64,000 bases of DNA from positions 241,137 to 305,136 of the forward strand of contig JAMZAV010001446.1 in NCBI GenBank assembly GCA_024449915.1. The letters run 5' to 3'. Under the pieces are notes generated by a model, which was not told the origin of the DNA, searched no databases, and saw nothing but the letters and a program-made list of their open reading frames with translations. A program made the position numbers and the translations under genes. Positions 13,501 to 23,200 of this stretch are shown here, in pieces (the first letter of the stretch is position 1; each line of letters begins with the position of its first letter). This DNA is from Sweltsa coloradensis (lineage: Eukaryota > Arthropoda > Insecta > Plecoptera > Chloroperlidae).

Positions 13501-13839
13501 AACTGATAAGTGATAATGTGATATAATATTGCTCTAGTTCTCCACATAAGAAAGGCCTAGTCTCTGCAATATGAACGATTTTTCTGCAGTGGTTTGTCAA
13601 ACGATGAACATCTTTGTGTATGCCTCGAATGCATTGAGTTACAGGTCTTTACGGAGTGATCTTAATCTAAGGTAGGCATAGTACGTAGTACCTACACATT
13701 ATGTGTACATTTTTTTAATTGTAATTAATCAATATAAAATTGTGGTTTTGTTTCACAGGACTGGCAAACTTTGTTGACTGAAGATTATGTACAGACAAGA
13801 GTTTTGACGGCTGAAAAAAGTGATGAAGAGGATTCGTGA
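266..13839 (+). CDS. apolipophorin (apolipophorins I/II precursor), 3' part, 8 exons
   Basis: Exons 266-540, 881-1100, 2173-2504, 3882-4171, 7881-8178, 10205-10535, 11150-11404 and 13759-13839 join to 2082 nt: 693 codons plus TGA, with all phases matching. The protein family is the large lipid transfer proteins, cleaved to apoLp-I and -II, which form the haemolymph lipophorin particle carrying diacylglycerol, sterols and hydrocarbons. The visible part holds an amphipathic stretch (residues 1-90 of this fragment), a VWD domain (about 126-285, starting near GKQHFITFD), a Cys-rich C8-like part (about 285-375, ending QECVQC), a vWA-like Rossmann fold (about 390-565) whose first strand DIVFVVEQ lacks the DxSxS metal motif, and a Cys-rich tail (CQKCECVA) ending in acidic EKSDEEDS. 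The N-terminal lipid-binding module (over 2000 aa in the family) lies outside the window. Introns are full of transposons. Family assignment is from recognised sequence style, not a search. Confidence 0.9.
881..1100 (+). CDS. apolipophorin exon b, start of VWD domain
   Basis: Acceptor CTTTCCGCAG, donor ACT/GTAAGT. It starts with one base completing the Gly codon (VDG-YHTYL) and ends in phase 0. It encodes the approach to and first strands of the VWD domain, including ITFDNYFYDF and GECSYLLASDF. Confidence 0.92.
1482..1540. repeat. (AAC)n microsatellite
   Basis: About 19 consecutive AAC units with one AAT interruption near the end, in an apolipophorin intron and immediately before a MITE. It creates a spurious poly-Asn/poly-Val open frame. 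Confidence 0.97.
1553..1984 (+). mobile_element. MITE with GGGAACWG terminal repeats and TA duplication (copy 1)
   Basis: The ends are GGGAACAG and CAGTTCCC, flanked by TA on both sides (1551-1552, 1985-1986). The 432 bp body has a GC-rich middle holding a CCAATCA box and TGACGT-like sites. A second copy lies inverted at 15831-16244. No open frame; TA duplication suggests mobilisation by a Tc1/mariner-type transposase. Confidence 0.75.
2173..2504 (+). CDS. apolipophorin exon c, core of VWD domain
   Basis: Acceptor ATTTTGCAG, donor GAAAG/GTAATT. Joins in phase 0 to exon b (NYEFT-DNNVVKKSL) and carries the rest of the VWD beta sandwich, with the family-typical GKTGGLLGTFDNEPSND near its end. 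Ends with two bases of an Arg codon. Confidence 0.93.
2746..3537 (+). mobile_element. non-autonomous Helitron/Helentron-like element (copy 1)
   Basis: Starts near TTGGATGAGCGTAGCGAGCG. It ends with the inverted counterpart CGCTCATCC, a GC-rich segment GCGGCGGGACTTGAGCG and terminal CCTAG followed by T. Similar ends occur at 8593, 9429 and 45163. The interior has two diverged tandem copies of a GTGGGGCTACAA / ACATGGACATTAAGG module. The Helitron class is an inference from the subterminal inverted repeats, 3' hairpin-like segment and CTAG/T junction; no Rep/helicase is present. Confidence 0.5.
3882..4171 (+). CDS. apolipophorin exon d, Cys-rich C8-like segment
   Basis: Acceptor ATGTTGTCAG, donor GAATGTG/GTCAGT. 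The phase closes an Arg codon with exon c. It encodes about 97 residues with ten cysteines, from FTSSWRVGNSSHCH to LPQEC. It follows VWD directly, as C8 and TIL-like segments do in VWD proteins. Confidence 0.92.
4344..4444. mobile_element. possible short terminal-inverted-repeat element
   Basis: GGTTGC at the left and GCAACC at the right bound a 101 bp segment. Its inner arms (GATAATCGAT and ATCGAATATC) are also roughly inverted. Only the symmetry supports it. Confidence 0.3.
4843..4876 (+). ncRNA. hammerhead-ribozyme-like motif (candidate)
   Basis: GTGAACA (4843-4849), a GGC/GCC stem with 7 nt loop, GAAA (4864-4867), a 2 bp stem III and a GTC triplet ending at 4876 follow hammerhead order. 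Bases 3 and 8 are exchanged (G3, C8 instead of C3, G8), which keeps their pair. Stem I is not convincing, and a long hairpin (4792-4813 with 4868-4889) would compete. Confidence 0.3.
4923..7573 (+). mobile_element. Tigger/pogo-type DNA transposon
   Basis: The termini are inverted copies of CAGTAGRGTCTCTCTAATCC, flanked by TA (4921-4922, 7574-7575). Subterminal CCGTCTAATCCGGGG motifs recur at both ends. The 2651 bp element carries one transposase reading frame broken by two frameshifts, and the 3' part holds CT-rich repeats (about 7215-7268). It inserted into an inverted-repeat element in an apolipophorin intron. Confidence 0.93.
5288..6929 (+). pseudogene. Tigger/pogo (jerky-like) transposase, two frameshifts
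   Basis: DDE transposase of the pogo branch of Tc1/mariner, acting by cut and paste at TA. The ATG at 5288 opens a psq-type helix-turn-helix (KLNALKRLDQGETIKKIASE), then a CENP-B-type helix-turn-helix (about 5500-5700, GWLDRWKKRHGI). The DDE_1 catalytic core has Asp in YNCDETGLY, Asp in LLVDNAPSHP and the third Asp in IQPMDQGVLENLKRRYR. The frame is lost in an A9 run at 5981-5989, where one missing A would restore the typical SKKxRA..LPVHY passage, and again near 6627-6632. The last part (6636-6929) is acidic and ends QKKKESFFQAQ. The damage is slight, so the copy is young or one shift is an assembly error. Confidence 0.9.
7881..8178 (+). CDS. apolipophorin exon e, first half of vWA-like domain
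   Basis: Acceptor CCGTTTTCAG, donor GCAGG/GTGAGT. With exon d it gives QEC-VQCRLPNTP. The hydrophobic strand ADIVFVVEQ, helix LAKMAVKLDSALVQQ and strand RFSVVGFGG follow the vWA order. Confidence 0.92.
8593..9352 (-). mobile_element. non-autonomous Helitron-like element (copy 2)
   Basis: On the minus strand it starts near 9352 with GTTGGATGAGC...GTAGCGAGCGAAG and ends at 8593 with AAGCGTTTTCCTAG followed by T. The interior is AT-rich with degenerate repeats. An inner block (about 9130-9300) matches copies 3 and 4. Confidence 0.45.
9429..10139 (-). mobile_element. non-autonomous Helitron-like element (copy 3)
   Basis: Lies 76 bp from copy 2 in the same orientation. It reads from about 10139 (GCTAGCGAGCGAAGCG) to 9429 (GGCGGGACTAAGCGTTTTCT, then TAGT). 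The block 9950-10110 matches 9145-9310. The two make a head-to-tail pair in one intron. Confidence 0.45.
10205..10535 (+). CDS. apolipophorin exon f, second half of vWA-like domain
   Basis: Acceptor CTGCTCGACAG, donor AAACAA/GTATGT. The phase gives AFAG-LALGDGQTVRNEQEVY. The strand KTVVLVQCS and the ENDITLHLLEP stretch complete a vWA-like fold, followed by VYTARNGKNTKPNASLLKQ. Confidence 0.92.
10566..10770 (+). repeat. degraded copy of the 4659-7796 inverted-repeat element
   Basis: Shares GGCTGGTTTAGTGT, AGATTGATAGGAGGCTAGG and CAACAGCTTACCTTGAAAG with the left arm at 4680-4790. It then has a diverged version of the hairpin module on the opposite strand. The following 10771-11149 shows no gene that I can support. 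Confidence 0.7.
11150..11404 (+). CDS. apolipophorin exon g, Cys-rich tail
   Basis: Acceptor GAATGTTCCAG, donor TTACTC/GTGAGT, phase 0 at both ends. Encodes MVLPKDHCSPLAFETNG, KKFADVWSRRVAQAA and CQKCECVASEDG, a pattern typical of the apolipophorin C-terminus. Confidence 0.93.
11447..12089 (+). mobile_element. TTAA-flanked DNA element (copy 1, uninterrupted)
   Basis: Terminal inverted repeats begin AGGGGTTATTAAC and end ATACCCCT, with longer imperfect matching inward (CTCAAAAAAATAT / ATATTTTTTGAG). TTAA lies on both sides (11443-11446, 12090-12093). At 643 bp it has no coding potential. Copy 2 (25899-29083) and a left fragment (60794-60838) show it is a family. TTAA duplication is a piggyBac trait, but the ends do not start with CCC, so I leave the superfamily open. 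Confidence 0.75.
12094..13758. other. last apolipophorin intron, no supported gene
   Basis: AT-rich. The only open stretch (12463-12702) has a nice-looking acceptor/donor pair around 12614-12681, but that 68 bp exon would break the phase-0 join of exons g and h. I see no other structure. Confidence 0.5.
13759..13839 (+). CDS. apolipophorin exon h, C-terminus
   Basis: Acceptor TTGTTTCACAG. Joined in phase 0 it adds 26 residues (DWQTLLTEDYVQTRV through EKSDEEDS) and a TGA at 13837-13839. The acidic end and exact phase support it as the usual last coding exon. Confidence 0.8.
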   Translation, partial: DWQTLLTEDYVQTRVLTAEKSDEEDS

Positions 13840-15440
13840 AAACAGATACACTAGTTTGTAACACAATGTTCAATCATTAAAATGGTTTAGAAAAAACTAA
13901 AAAATGTAACAATGCTCAAAGCCTCATTATAACTCGGTATTAAAGATACTTTGTGTAAAGTGTAGTAAGACTGTACTTCTTTGGGGTGTTCTTTCCTATG
14001 CACTTCATGTACACCCAGCCATAAGTCAATAACCACTCAATTTTTAGTTTTTGATGCCGTTAAAGTGTTGTTTATATTAGCATATAAAACTATATTATAC
14101 AGTTAAACTTAAAGCCATAGAGTGTACCGCAATAATTGTAGTTAAATGACGTATGTTCCTGTAAATATAGAGCCAGTCATCTCACTCTAATGTATGATGC
14201 TTTTAAGTTGGTACAAAACTAGTGCTCAGATAACGGTTATTGTCTTTTCCGTATTTCTATTCCAAGTTGGTTATCGAGGAAGAAGATGTGGTTGTTGCAG
14301 GCCTGGCTAGCTGGCAACAAAGATGCGAGCCCAAGAAATGGAGTAGTGTGCTGCTCCAGACCTATTTAATGTTGGATACGGGTCAAGATTCTATTCCAAA
14401 CATTTATATGTGACTTTGACTTACCTTTTAAGTTGGATATGTCGAGAAGAATTACTAGTTTTGTGTGCAGGCTGTACAAAGGGCATTTGACAAATATAAT
14501 ATAGTAGGCCTATATAGTGCATTTGCCAAATATAATATAAATATACTAGTACCAAACTGTGTAGGCCTATTTGTTGTGCAGGAGAATATTGTTTAAGAAC
14601 TGTGTTGGAATTTTGTTGTCCAACTTCATTCAGTTTTTAAGTGGGTGAGTCTTTTGTGTGTCTCAGATGTTACATATTATTTGTTATCCCGTTAGCTCTA
14701 GAGATATAATATTAGTTTTCCAATTGGATTTAATTTTAATACATTTTTAGGTTATTTATTTTAATCTTTAATTAGTAGAAATTGAATTTAATGCATTTCT
14801 TTTTTATAGAATGCCCTTGTAAATAAGTTGGGTTGGCATGGTATAAGCACACATCTGTAACAAAACGCAGTTTGACATGAAAAAAAAGAGTCATGGAAAT
14901 TAAAACGTTCTATCTATGTACTACATACGTTATTCCACATATTCAGTAAACACTTTTTTGATGCTGTATTTATATAAAAAATAAAATATTAATGTACAAA
15001 GTTTACTTATTGTATTATTTTCAATAAAAAATCACTGTACAAAATCTTAGGCTTTTTCATGTTCATATATAATTGTACATTATTTGTATATCATTAAGAT
15101 TACAAAGTTTTGGTACCTCATCTCCTGGCTATTGATCTATAAACTACTAGTATATTTATATTTTCTACTTATTATTTAAACTCCAAATTAATTTCAAAAC
15201 AATTACCTTAAGGCTTGTTATGACTTATTTTGGTTCACAGAAATACATAGAAACCTATCTCTTTTAAATTTTATTTGATAATTATTCCAAATACCTTTTA
15301 GGTGTACGTATATCACGTATGTAACGGTTAAAAAATCGTTGCATATTTGTATCTACACCTGTGGCAGAGCTGTAAGCGGGCATTTTGGAACTAGCTACGA
15401 AACAGGTCATATCACATCAGCATTAAAAAAATTATTTAAA
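13840..15440. other. apolipophorin 3' region / intergenic
   Basis: Very AT-rich, with AATAAA-type signals near 14988 and 15022 on the plus strand that could end the apolipophorin transcript. Apart from the possible exon at 14267-14413, I see no coding sequence. Confidence 0.4.
14267..14413 (+). CDS. possible alternative terminal exon or ORF remnant
   Basis: After a pyrimidine-rich tract and CCAAG there is an open frame of 48 codons (LVIEEEDVVVAGLASWQQRC onward) ending in TGA. Its base composition is richer than its surroundings, and it is in phase to follow exon g. I do not recognise the peptide. It may be an alternative apolipophorin C-terminus or a piece of an old transposon. Confidence 0.25.
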   Translation: MVIEEEDVVVAGLASWQQRCEPKKWSSVLLQTYLMLDTGQDSIPNIYM

Positions 15441-15459
15441 AAAATGTAATGACTAATAT

Positions 15460-15545
15460 AGAAAACAAAAACCACCTCGGTCTGGGATGGAAACTAGGTC
15501 TCCCTTTGTGGGACGGTTGCTCCAACTTCTTAGCCAACGAGGCTA
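15460..15545 (-). mobile_element. tRNA-derived SINE head (candidate)
   Basis: On the minus strand GCCTCGTTGGCTAAGAAGTT resembles a pol III A box, and CTAGTTTCCATCCCAG a degenerate B box, in tRNA-like spacing. No cloverleaf is intact. Confidence 0.4.
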
Positions 15546-15604
15546 TGTCACATACCCTGCCAGTGAGATACCCGTGTTCCATCCCTTGCGGCCTGTTTGT
15601 CACT

Positions 15605-16545
15605 TCCGGTCTTCAGTCTGCAATACCAGTGATTTTTTTCTGGAACTTTTCCTGAAGCCAGTTTTTATCAGATTGTTACCACACTTTGCACACATGTTAT
15701 GGTCATGTATATACAGTCTTGGATAGAAGCACATTTATTTTAACCATCACAAAAAGTCAAAATAAATAAAAATGGATTTTTAGGATTTTTGATTTTTGTA
15801 AAATCATCAAAATTGGTAATTTTCGGAATAGGGAACTGGCTTTGTTTCAAATATATTTACACGTATTAGTAATTGTAACATTCAATTTAATAAACATCGC
15901 AATTAAAAAACTATAAAATAAAATGTGTAGATTCTATGCATGTTCAAAGTCCTGGGTTTTGACTTCCCGCACAAAGACTTAAGTCCGAGCTCTTTGGTTG
16001 TGACGTATGTGAGGTTGAGGAGGGAAGCTGATTGGCAGAACGGTCTGCTCGCACGCCTCGGCGAACCTCACGATCACGTTCCACCACACCTGCAATGGCG
16101 CATGGCCGTTTTCCGGCGCGAACCCGGTTCAAATTTTCCTCGCTCACATTAGCGTAATAAAAGCCGGACGCATAAAAAACTTACTGGTCGGTATTTGAGG
16201 TATTAGTAGGGACCATATTCAATTGGTAATGAAGGACAGTTCCCTATTATTTGTGTGTATTGCACAATAATGTTTAGTAATCTTTCACTATAGAAGAGTG
16301 ACCATCTCCTTGCTTGACAATGACGCAAAATTGCATATCTATCAGATGACAACTGGAAGCAGGAAAAGTTCCCAAAAAAGTTTGAAATAGGTTAAGCTCA
16401 GCTACCTTGAAATCCATCTCTGCACTTGTCAAGTGAACAAGGCACTGTTTGGCCGAAATAGTTTTGACATGTGTTTTCCTTGTGTCCATGTCTATTTGTA
16501 CTATATATGTATCCAACATAATCTACAAGATCCCTGCAGTCACTG
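15605..16545 (-). repeat. interspersed repeat carrying a MITE; relatives at 45460-45845 and 46530-46790
   Basis: Reverse-complement matches (for example CAATACCAGTGATTTTTTCT and GGAAGCAGGAAAAGTTCCC against 45500-45845) show a dispersed repeat. The copies near 45600 and 46590 lack the MITE present here at 15831-16244, so they show the empty site. Confidence 0.65.
15831..16244 (-). mobile_element. MITE with GGGAACWG terminal repeats and TA duplication (copy 2)
   Basis: Inverted copy of 1553-1984: ends GGGAACTGGC and GGACAGTTCCC, flanked by TA (15829-15830, 16245-16246). It shares the GC-rich centre (CTGATTGGCAGAAC, GCGAACCTCACGATCACG). Confidence 0.8.
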
Positions 16546-16986
16546 ACCCGGTAAGCTGTTGGGTACCATTTCCTGATATCCTCACCCGTATCTCAGCACT
16601 ATCATGAAATAGGTTGCTAGTACTTGTTAGCACATTTAACATTAAATTAAATTACATACCACTTACAATATTTAGTATACCTGGTACCACTATCTATTAT
16701 GAACCACAATAATGAATTTGAAAATGTGTAAGTTCCAAAATAGTAAGGCAGTTAACTGTGAACCTACACGTCATATATTTTGTATGTCACTAAGCAACTA
16801 TTGCCCAATCATATCTCCTCCAAACCAATGCTATCACTTGACCTTGCTTGCATGCTGTAAAAACACTCCAACACAAAGCCTATCTATGTTTTGCTGTTTA
16901 CAAACTGATTATCTACTGTAGTTAATTCACCAAGAAGGTGCATGGATAGTTGTATAACACTTCCACAACAAAACTAATAAGTAATT

Positions 16987-17290
16987 ATGTTTATTTTATC
17001 TGTTCTTCTTCCTCTTCTGATATTGTCTCTTGTGAGATGGACAGGTGCCAGCTATAGCTCCGAACGTGATCAATTTATCTTCAATGAACAGGCGATGTTC
17101 ATCGGATCTGGGTTGAACCTGACTCTCAGAGAGTTGTCTGTCAACAAGGTTCTTATGAGTGCAAAGACTCGAGAATTCAGCAAAGGCTTCTACGAGCCAG
17201 GGTTGTTTCCTCCTGCTCGACATTTCTTCCAGGCCAGAGAAGATATTGACAAATCTCAAGTTTTCAAGTTTATTCAGAGAATGCCTAAAG
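16987..17290 (+). CDS. ADGF exon 1
   Basis: Starts at the ATG that opens a hydrophobic signal peptide and ends AAAG/GTTAGT in phase 1. Encodes the signal peptide and N-terminal dimerisation helices, up to FIQRMPK. Confidence 0.92.
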
Positions 17291-20200
17291 GTTAGTTATA
17301 GGTTTGTTTACATTCAATGCCCTAGCCTGTCACACAACAGTAGTAGTGGTAGTAAGTTTATTTAGCAAATTAGCTAGTTTCATAAGTACATTGTAAAATA
17401 TATTATAGGAACACCACTGGTATACAGTGTATACAATTATTTATCAACATAGGTATGCCTACATCATGCATGCACAGTGCCAAGATTAAGGCTACACAGT
17501 ACACACAAACATAAAATAAACAATATAAAATAATATAAAACAACAACATAAAATAGATGATAATTGAACAGTCATTATTCAAGGCCATGAGAGGTGAAAG
17601 TTGAGAGATCTGTGCCTTATCCGGATGCAGGATTTGAACCCACAACCATTTGTTTCAAAGACTTTTAACCTCCCTCCCAAAATCATGAAACTCTTTGGCT
17701 GGCTTAATGTATTGGTTCATTTTAAATTAATAGTGAATTAATGAATTAGAAAATGACTTGGTGTGATTGCTTGGGCATTAGATTGCTTCAACTGGAACTG
17801 TTTTAAACCCAGACTATTTGTTAGAATAGAATAGAATATATTTTATTTTTCTTCTCTACAAACATACATTTAACTTTTAAGTACAGGAGTATAATTTTTT
17901 TTTTTTTATCACACACAAACAATTTCTCAACTGAATGTTTTTGTTTGTGCTTAATTAGACTAGCTTCAGAAGGAAAACCATCACTACATACGGAACACAC
18001 GTACGCGTTATGTCTATGTACTATTATCCCGTGTTCAGTAAGTTTAGTTTCTGAAGGAAAACCTTCACTTCATACGGAACACACGTACGCGTTATGTCTA
18101 TGTACTATTATCCCGTGTTCAGTAAGTTTAGTTTCTGAAGGAAAACTTTCATTACATTTATCACAGGAGTGAATTTGAATTTCACATGAATGTTTTTGTT
18201 TGTTTGTTTTTTGTTGTGTTTGTTATTTTTTTTTTTTTTAAGCTTTGCAAACAAACCACCCCTATTAAAAGTTGCTTCTCACACTTAATTCTAAAACTGT
18301 CCATGTGTTATGAAAGTTAACATGTATACACTGTACATGGCTTCTTGATTCAGGAAAGTGGTCTAAAATTATATTTTTGCTTTTTTCCAGGTGCAGCACT
18401 CCACCTCCACATTCTAGCCTTGGCATCAACGGAATATTTGGTGAAAAACGTGACTTACCGTGAAAACCTGTACTTGTGTGTAGATGAAGATGGATCCCTC
18501 TTACTGCACTTCTTTCTCAATCCTGACGTAAGGTGCGATTGGCTTCTGGTTAGCAAGGCAAGGAAGTTGTCGGACAATGTGGAGGCTTTTGATGCAGAGC
18601 TTGCTCGACATCTTAGCATGTTTGTGCATAACCCACACGGTATGAGGTTAATAATTTAACTTTTTTGTGAAATTAATGATATCTAGATAGATAATGAAGT
18701 TAACCATTTGCTTTCGATATATATTTTCAGTGCAATACTTGAGTGAGGAGTCTGCTTGGATTGCTTTAGAGAGAGTCTTCACGACAATAACTGGACTCCT
18801 TACGTATCGGCCAGTCTTCGAGGATTACGTGTATCAATTTTTAACTGAGTTTCTGGATGATAACGTCATGTATTTAGAAATTCGTACGTCTTTGCAAAAA
18901 GTAAGTACTTCAGTTATACTTCTTTATTTGAAATTTGTTGAATACCAGAACAAACCCAGTTTGAAAGTACAAAATTTGAATTTAAAGAAAATTTACATTA
19001 AGCCATGTAACTAAATCTTCTGTAGGTACCAAATGTAAGTTATGCCTTTTATAGCATCAACCATCATTAATTATTTATTTATTCCGCCATAGTTCTTCCA
19101 ATAGTACAGAATATGACGGCCCATTTATAGGCTACTGTGAAGTAAATACCCATCTAAGCATTGTTGCTCTTATCTATGTATTAACCCCTGTCATGTAATC
19201 TCTATCATATCCATCGTGTCATTGGTTTGTTTGTTTGCAGACTTTGAATCCATCTTAAACCCAAACCTATCATCACCATTTATCACAATTTAATTGGTAT
19301 AGTCCTAACTGGTATTATGTGATGCGTCTTGGACATTTTTTTCAGAAAATGTGCCATTCGATAATATATTGTCATATAGCCATATAGCCATATGTATATA
19401 TTGATTTTGAAATACTGTAAATGAAATTAAATGAAATATTGAATATTGAATATTGATTTATCAAGAATTCATTAAAGCCAGAATTTTTAAAGCCTGGTAC
19501 TGGTATATTATCATTGCAATCATAGACATCTATCCGTAGTTCCAACCCGCAACTTTATTATACTACTTAGTACTTATATTTATGAATTTTTATTTATTCA
19601 TATAAGAGTCTATACAGCACAAGTACCATTTTACGAAGACAATCCTAATAAATATATAAATAAAGTAAAAATTAAAATTACATTAATACACTCACAAATT
19701 AACAAATAATTATATGGTGATGAACAATAAACAAATATATCAAAATTATAAGTGCAACAAAACATAAGAGTAAATAATGTTAAGAAAATAAAAATATTGT
19801 TATAGAATAGAGGGGGAAATGCTAATGACCTTCAACTGCAGTCCAATCACGGATTGATTTTTTAAAAGAATTAAAATCAGAGAATATGTCGAACTTTGGT
19901 GAATTAGGTAAACTATAATAAAATGAAGGTAAACGAAAGGTGATAGATCTACGGGTAATAGAAAGTCTAGGTCGAGCTACATGGAAAAGGTGCGTAAGCC
20001 TAGTAAAGCGGGATGGAACATGGAGTGGAAACATGGAGACAAGACTTACTATATTACTTACTATGATACTATGATAATTAGTTTTATTACTCAAAAGGTG
20101 TACGAACTCAATGGAACAGAATGGAGTTCTCTTGACACTGCCATACTTTGCGAGAGAACCATGAAGAAGTTTAGTCAAATGCATCCCGCCATGTTACCGG

Positions 20201-23200
20201 GCAAAATTATTTATGCCCCTCATCGTAAAGGGGACATAAAACAACATTTAAAAACATTTTCGATGTTGAAAGCTGCTTTGCCAGACTTTGTTGCTGGTTT
20301 TGACTTGGTGGGACAAGAAGATAAAGGGAACAGACTGGCTGATTTCATTGAGCCTTTGATTGAATCAAAAGACAAGATAAAATACTTCTTCCACGCGGGC
20401 GAAACTTGTGAGTGGAACATTAATTTTTTTACAACATTATGGCACTAGTAATCAAGAAGATAAATACTGCAACGAACTGTTTTTATGTTTATGTACCAAA
20501 TTGCCAGAGTTGGGTAAGTTCCTCAAAAAATGGAACTAGTTCCAGTTACAAGTTCCTCATAAGAAAAAGGAACTCTTTCCAGTTCCAAGTTCCTCTAAAA
20601 TAAAAGTAACTAGGGCATTCCTTAGTTCCTTTTCAAATGGAACTAAGTTCCTAAAAAGTTCCTTTTTTTCAATAACCATTTTTCTTTAGATCTTCTCGAG
20701 AGGGTCAATGTATAGGTATCCAAATTTCTACTTAAAACTAAGTATTTGCAAAGAATGCATAAACTCTGTTTGAGATTTGGAGGAATTAAATATATGGATG
20801 AGTATGTAGGCTTTCACGACCTGTGAATCAATTTTGAATGATCTTTGGGTTGATGATGCACTGCTCGACGTTTCACAACCAACAAGGGTGGTGAACACGA
20901 CACAACGCAACAACCCAAAAGATCATTCAAAACTCAAGGGTGAAGTTTAGCTGGCAATGCGACTAATAATGGTGAGAAACCCATGGGGGATGGGGGTTGA
21001 CCACTGAGTGTAGGAATAGGGATGGGGGTATGACAAGAATTTAGAACAATAGAGGCAAATTTTAGATTTCCTGGAAATGGAGTATTTCACAATCCCTTCA
21101 TCTTGTAAGTAAACTATGATTTGACTCTTTCATTCCTTAAATTTGTACAGTCAAGTTAATAAAAAAGGAACTTATGAAAATAAGTTACAGTTCCTGGAAA
21201 ATTGGAACTAGTTCCTCCCTTAGTTCCTGTCCGGAAAAAGGAACTAGTTCCTCCCTTAGTTCCTTAAAAAGGAACTAGTTCCTAGGAACTGGAACTGTTT
21301 AGTTCCGTTCCTACCCAACACTGCAAATTGCTTATATGTGGAGTGGACAGTTCAAAATGACAGCTGTCAGTTTTACTATTGTACCAAATGATTGTAAATT
21401 TTATAATAATGTTAACTTGTACTATTTAATGTTTTGCATTTCAAACAGTAAAAAAACTAAAACTCTGTAAAATATGAGCCAATGAAATTAAAATAGTTCT
21501 ATAATTTGATAAATAAATATTAAATAACAATAATAACCACTCGAGACCAATTATTGACACAGTTTGTACCATGCTTTTCAGGTTGGCAGGGCCTCACAGA
21601 CTTGAATCTCATTGACGCCATTTTACTAAACAGCACTCGTATCGGGCATGGTTATGCTTTGAAAAAACATCCCCTTGCATTGAAACTGATCAGAGAGAAG
21701 GACATTGCAATTGAAGTGAATCCCATCTCAAACCAAGTAAGACATAAGACAATGTCATTGTTAATTTATCTAGGTGCCCGTTAGGGCGCCGCAGCCAAGC
21801 CGCGGTGCGCTACACACTCAAGCACCTTATACACCAAGCAGAGTTGGGGTGATTTCGAGGTGTTACCCAGCCGTCATGTAACGTGATGTGAACTTGAAAA
21901 CTATCACAATCGAGGGGATTTAGGTACCTGACAACACATGCCAAATTTTATTGGGGTACAACCATTCCTTCTTGGTGAAAAAATGGCTTGAAACATGCTC
22001 AAAATCACTTTAAGGATGTTAGCTACTGCTACTGCTACTGCTACTACTACTAACATCTAATTCGTCAGTTTCAATCGGCCCGCGATTCTGACCAGACGGG
22101 TGGGGCTACAATGTTCATATTTTACATGGACATTAAAGTTATAGTAATATAGTCTCTTTTGAAAAAAAAAGTTGAAAAAGTTTGCTGGAAGGCTTCCAAA
22201 TAAAGGTTTTAAATAAGCCTTAAACACTAGGCATACAATCAACAAGTAAGCATAGTTACTTGACACTTGTTGACGGTATAAGCAGAGTTAGGCGGGAAAG
22301 TGTGATACGTAAACAAATGGAGGACATTTTAAATTTTGCTTCTATGTGTGAAATGAGCAAAGTTGTCATTATACTCTCATAAAACAAATCAGAAACCGTC
22401 CCTGACCTAGGCCCAGATGTAGAAAATTATTTATAATACAACAGTGTAGGTCTAAAGTTCCATTAGGCTATAGGACTAGATAAAATTATTACTTACATTA
22501 CATGTTTGACAAGCCTAGCCAACCCTAGGCCAGCACAACATTGTTCTGACCATAGATACTAGTATGTTCTGACACACTACCCGCACAAATAACTAGTTTT
22601 GATTACTAAAAGCCTAATGCAGATAAACAATAGTATGATTGTCCACCAAGGCTATACAAAAATGTTCGGAAATAATACACATATTCTTTTCTTTTTAGCC
22701 ATGTTGAGCCATGATCAAAGTCAGCTTGCTACTACACACAATGTCGAAGCAAGGTGTCGAATATGAGCGTGATCATCTGTTTGTTTACATAATTGCAACA
22801 ATCAAATCATTTCATGCAACTCGTCTTTCGATTGGCCCGCGTTTATGAAGGCACTGCCATCTAGAATAAATATAGAACGTTTTCGAGCTCTTGTCTGGAT
22901 TTCGTGAACCTCACCCCACGTAAATAACAGCAATACTCTTTCAACTCACAACCCATGACGTTTTCCACGATACCGTTCAAGAATACCAATTCCTTCGAAA
23001 ACGAAAACGACTTCGTTTTCTAATTGCGTTTTCAACTCATCTCCCACGAACTCAAGAATTGGGGTCCAGTCCTTATAGGGCCTACCGTCGTTATACCATG
23101 GTTATACCACCTATACCCAGGATGTACATGAATCCGGGTCTAGATATTTTACATCCTTTTGTTATTGCTAATACCATAGAAATTAAATCAACTTTGATAA

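Noticed and set aside
17945..18172. CRISPR-like repeat from the regular 84 bp units
   Set aside because: Only two near-identical units, no spacers; the units encode zinc fingers on the other strand.
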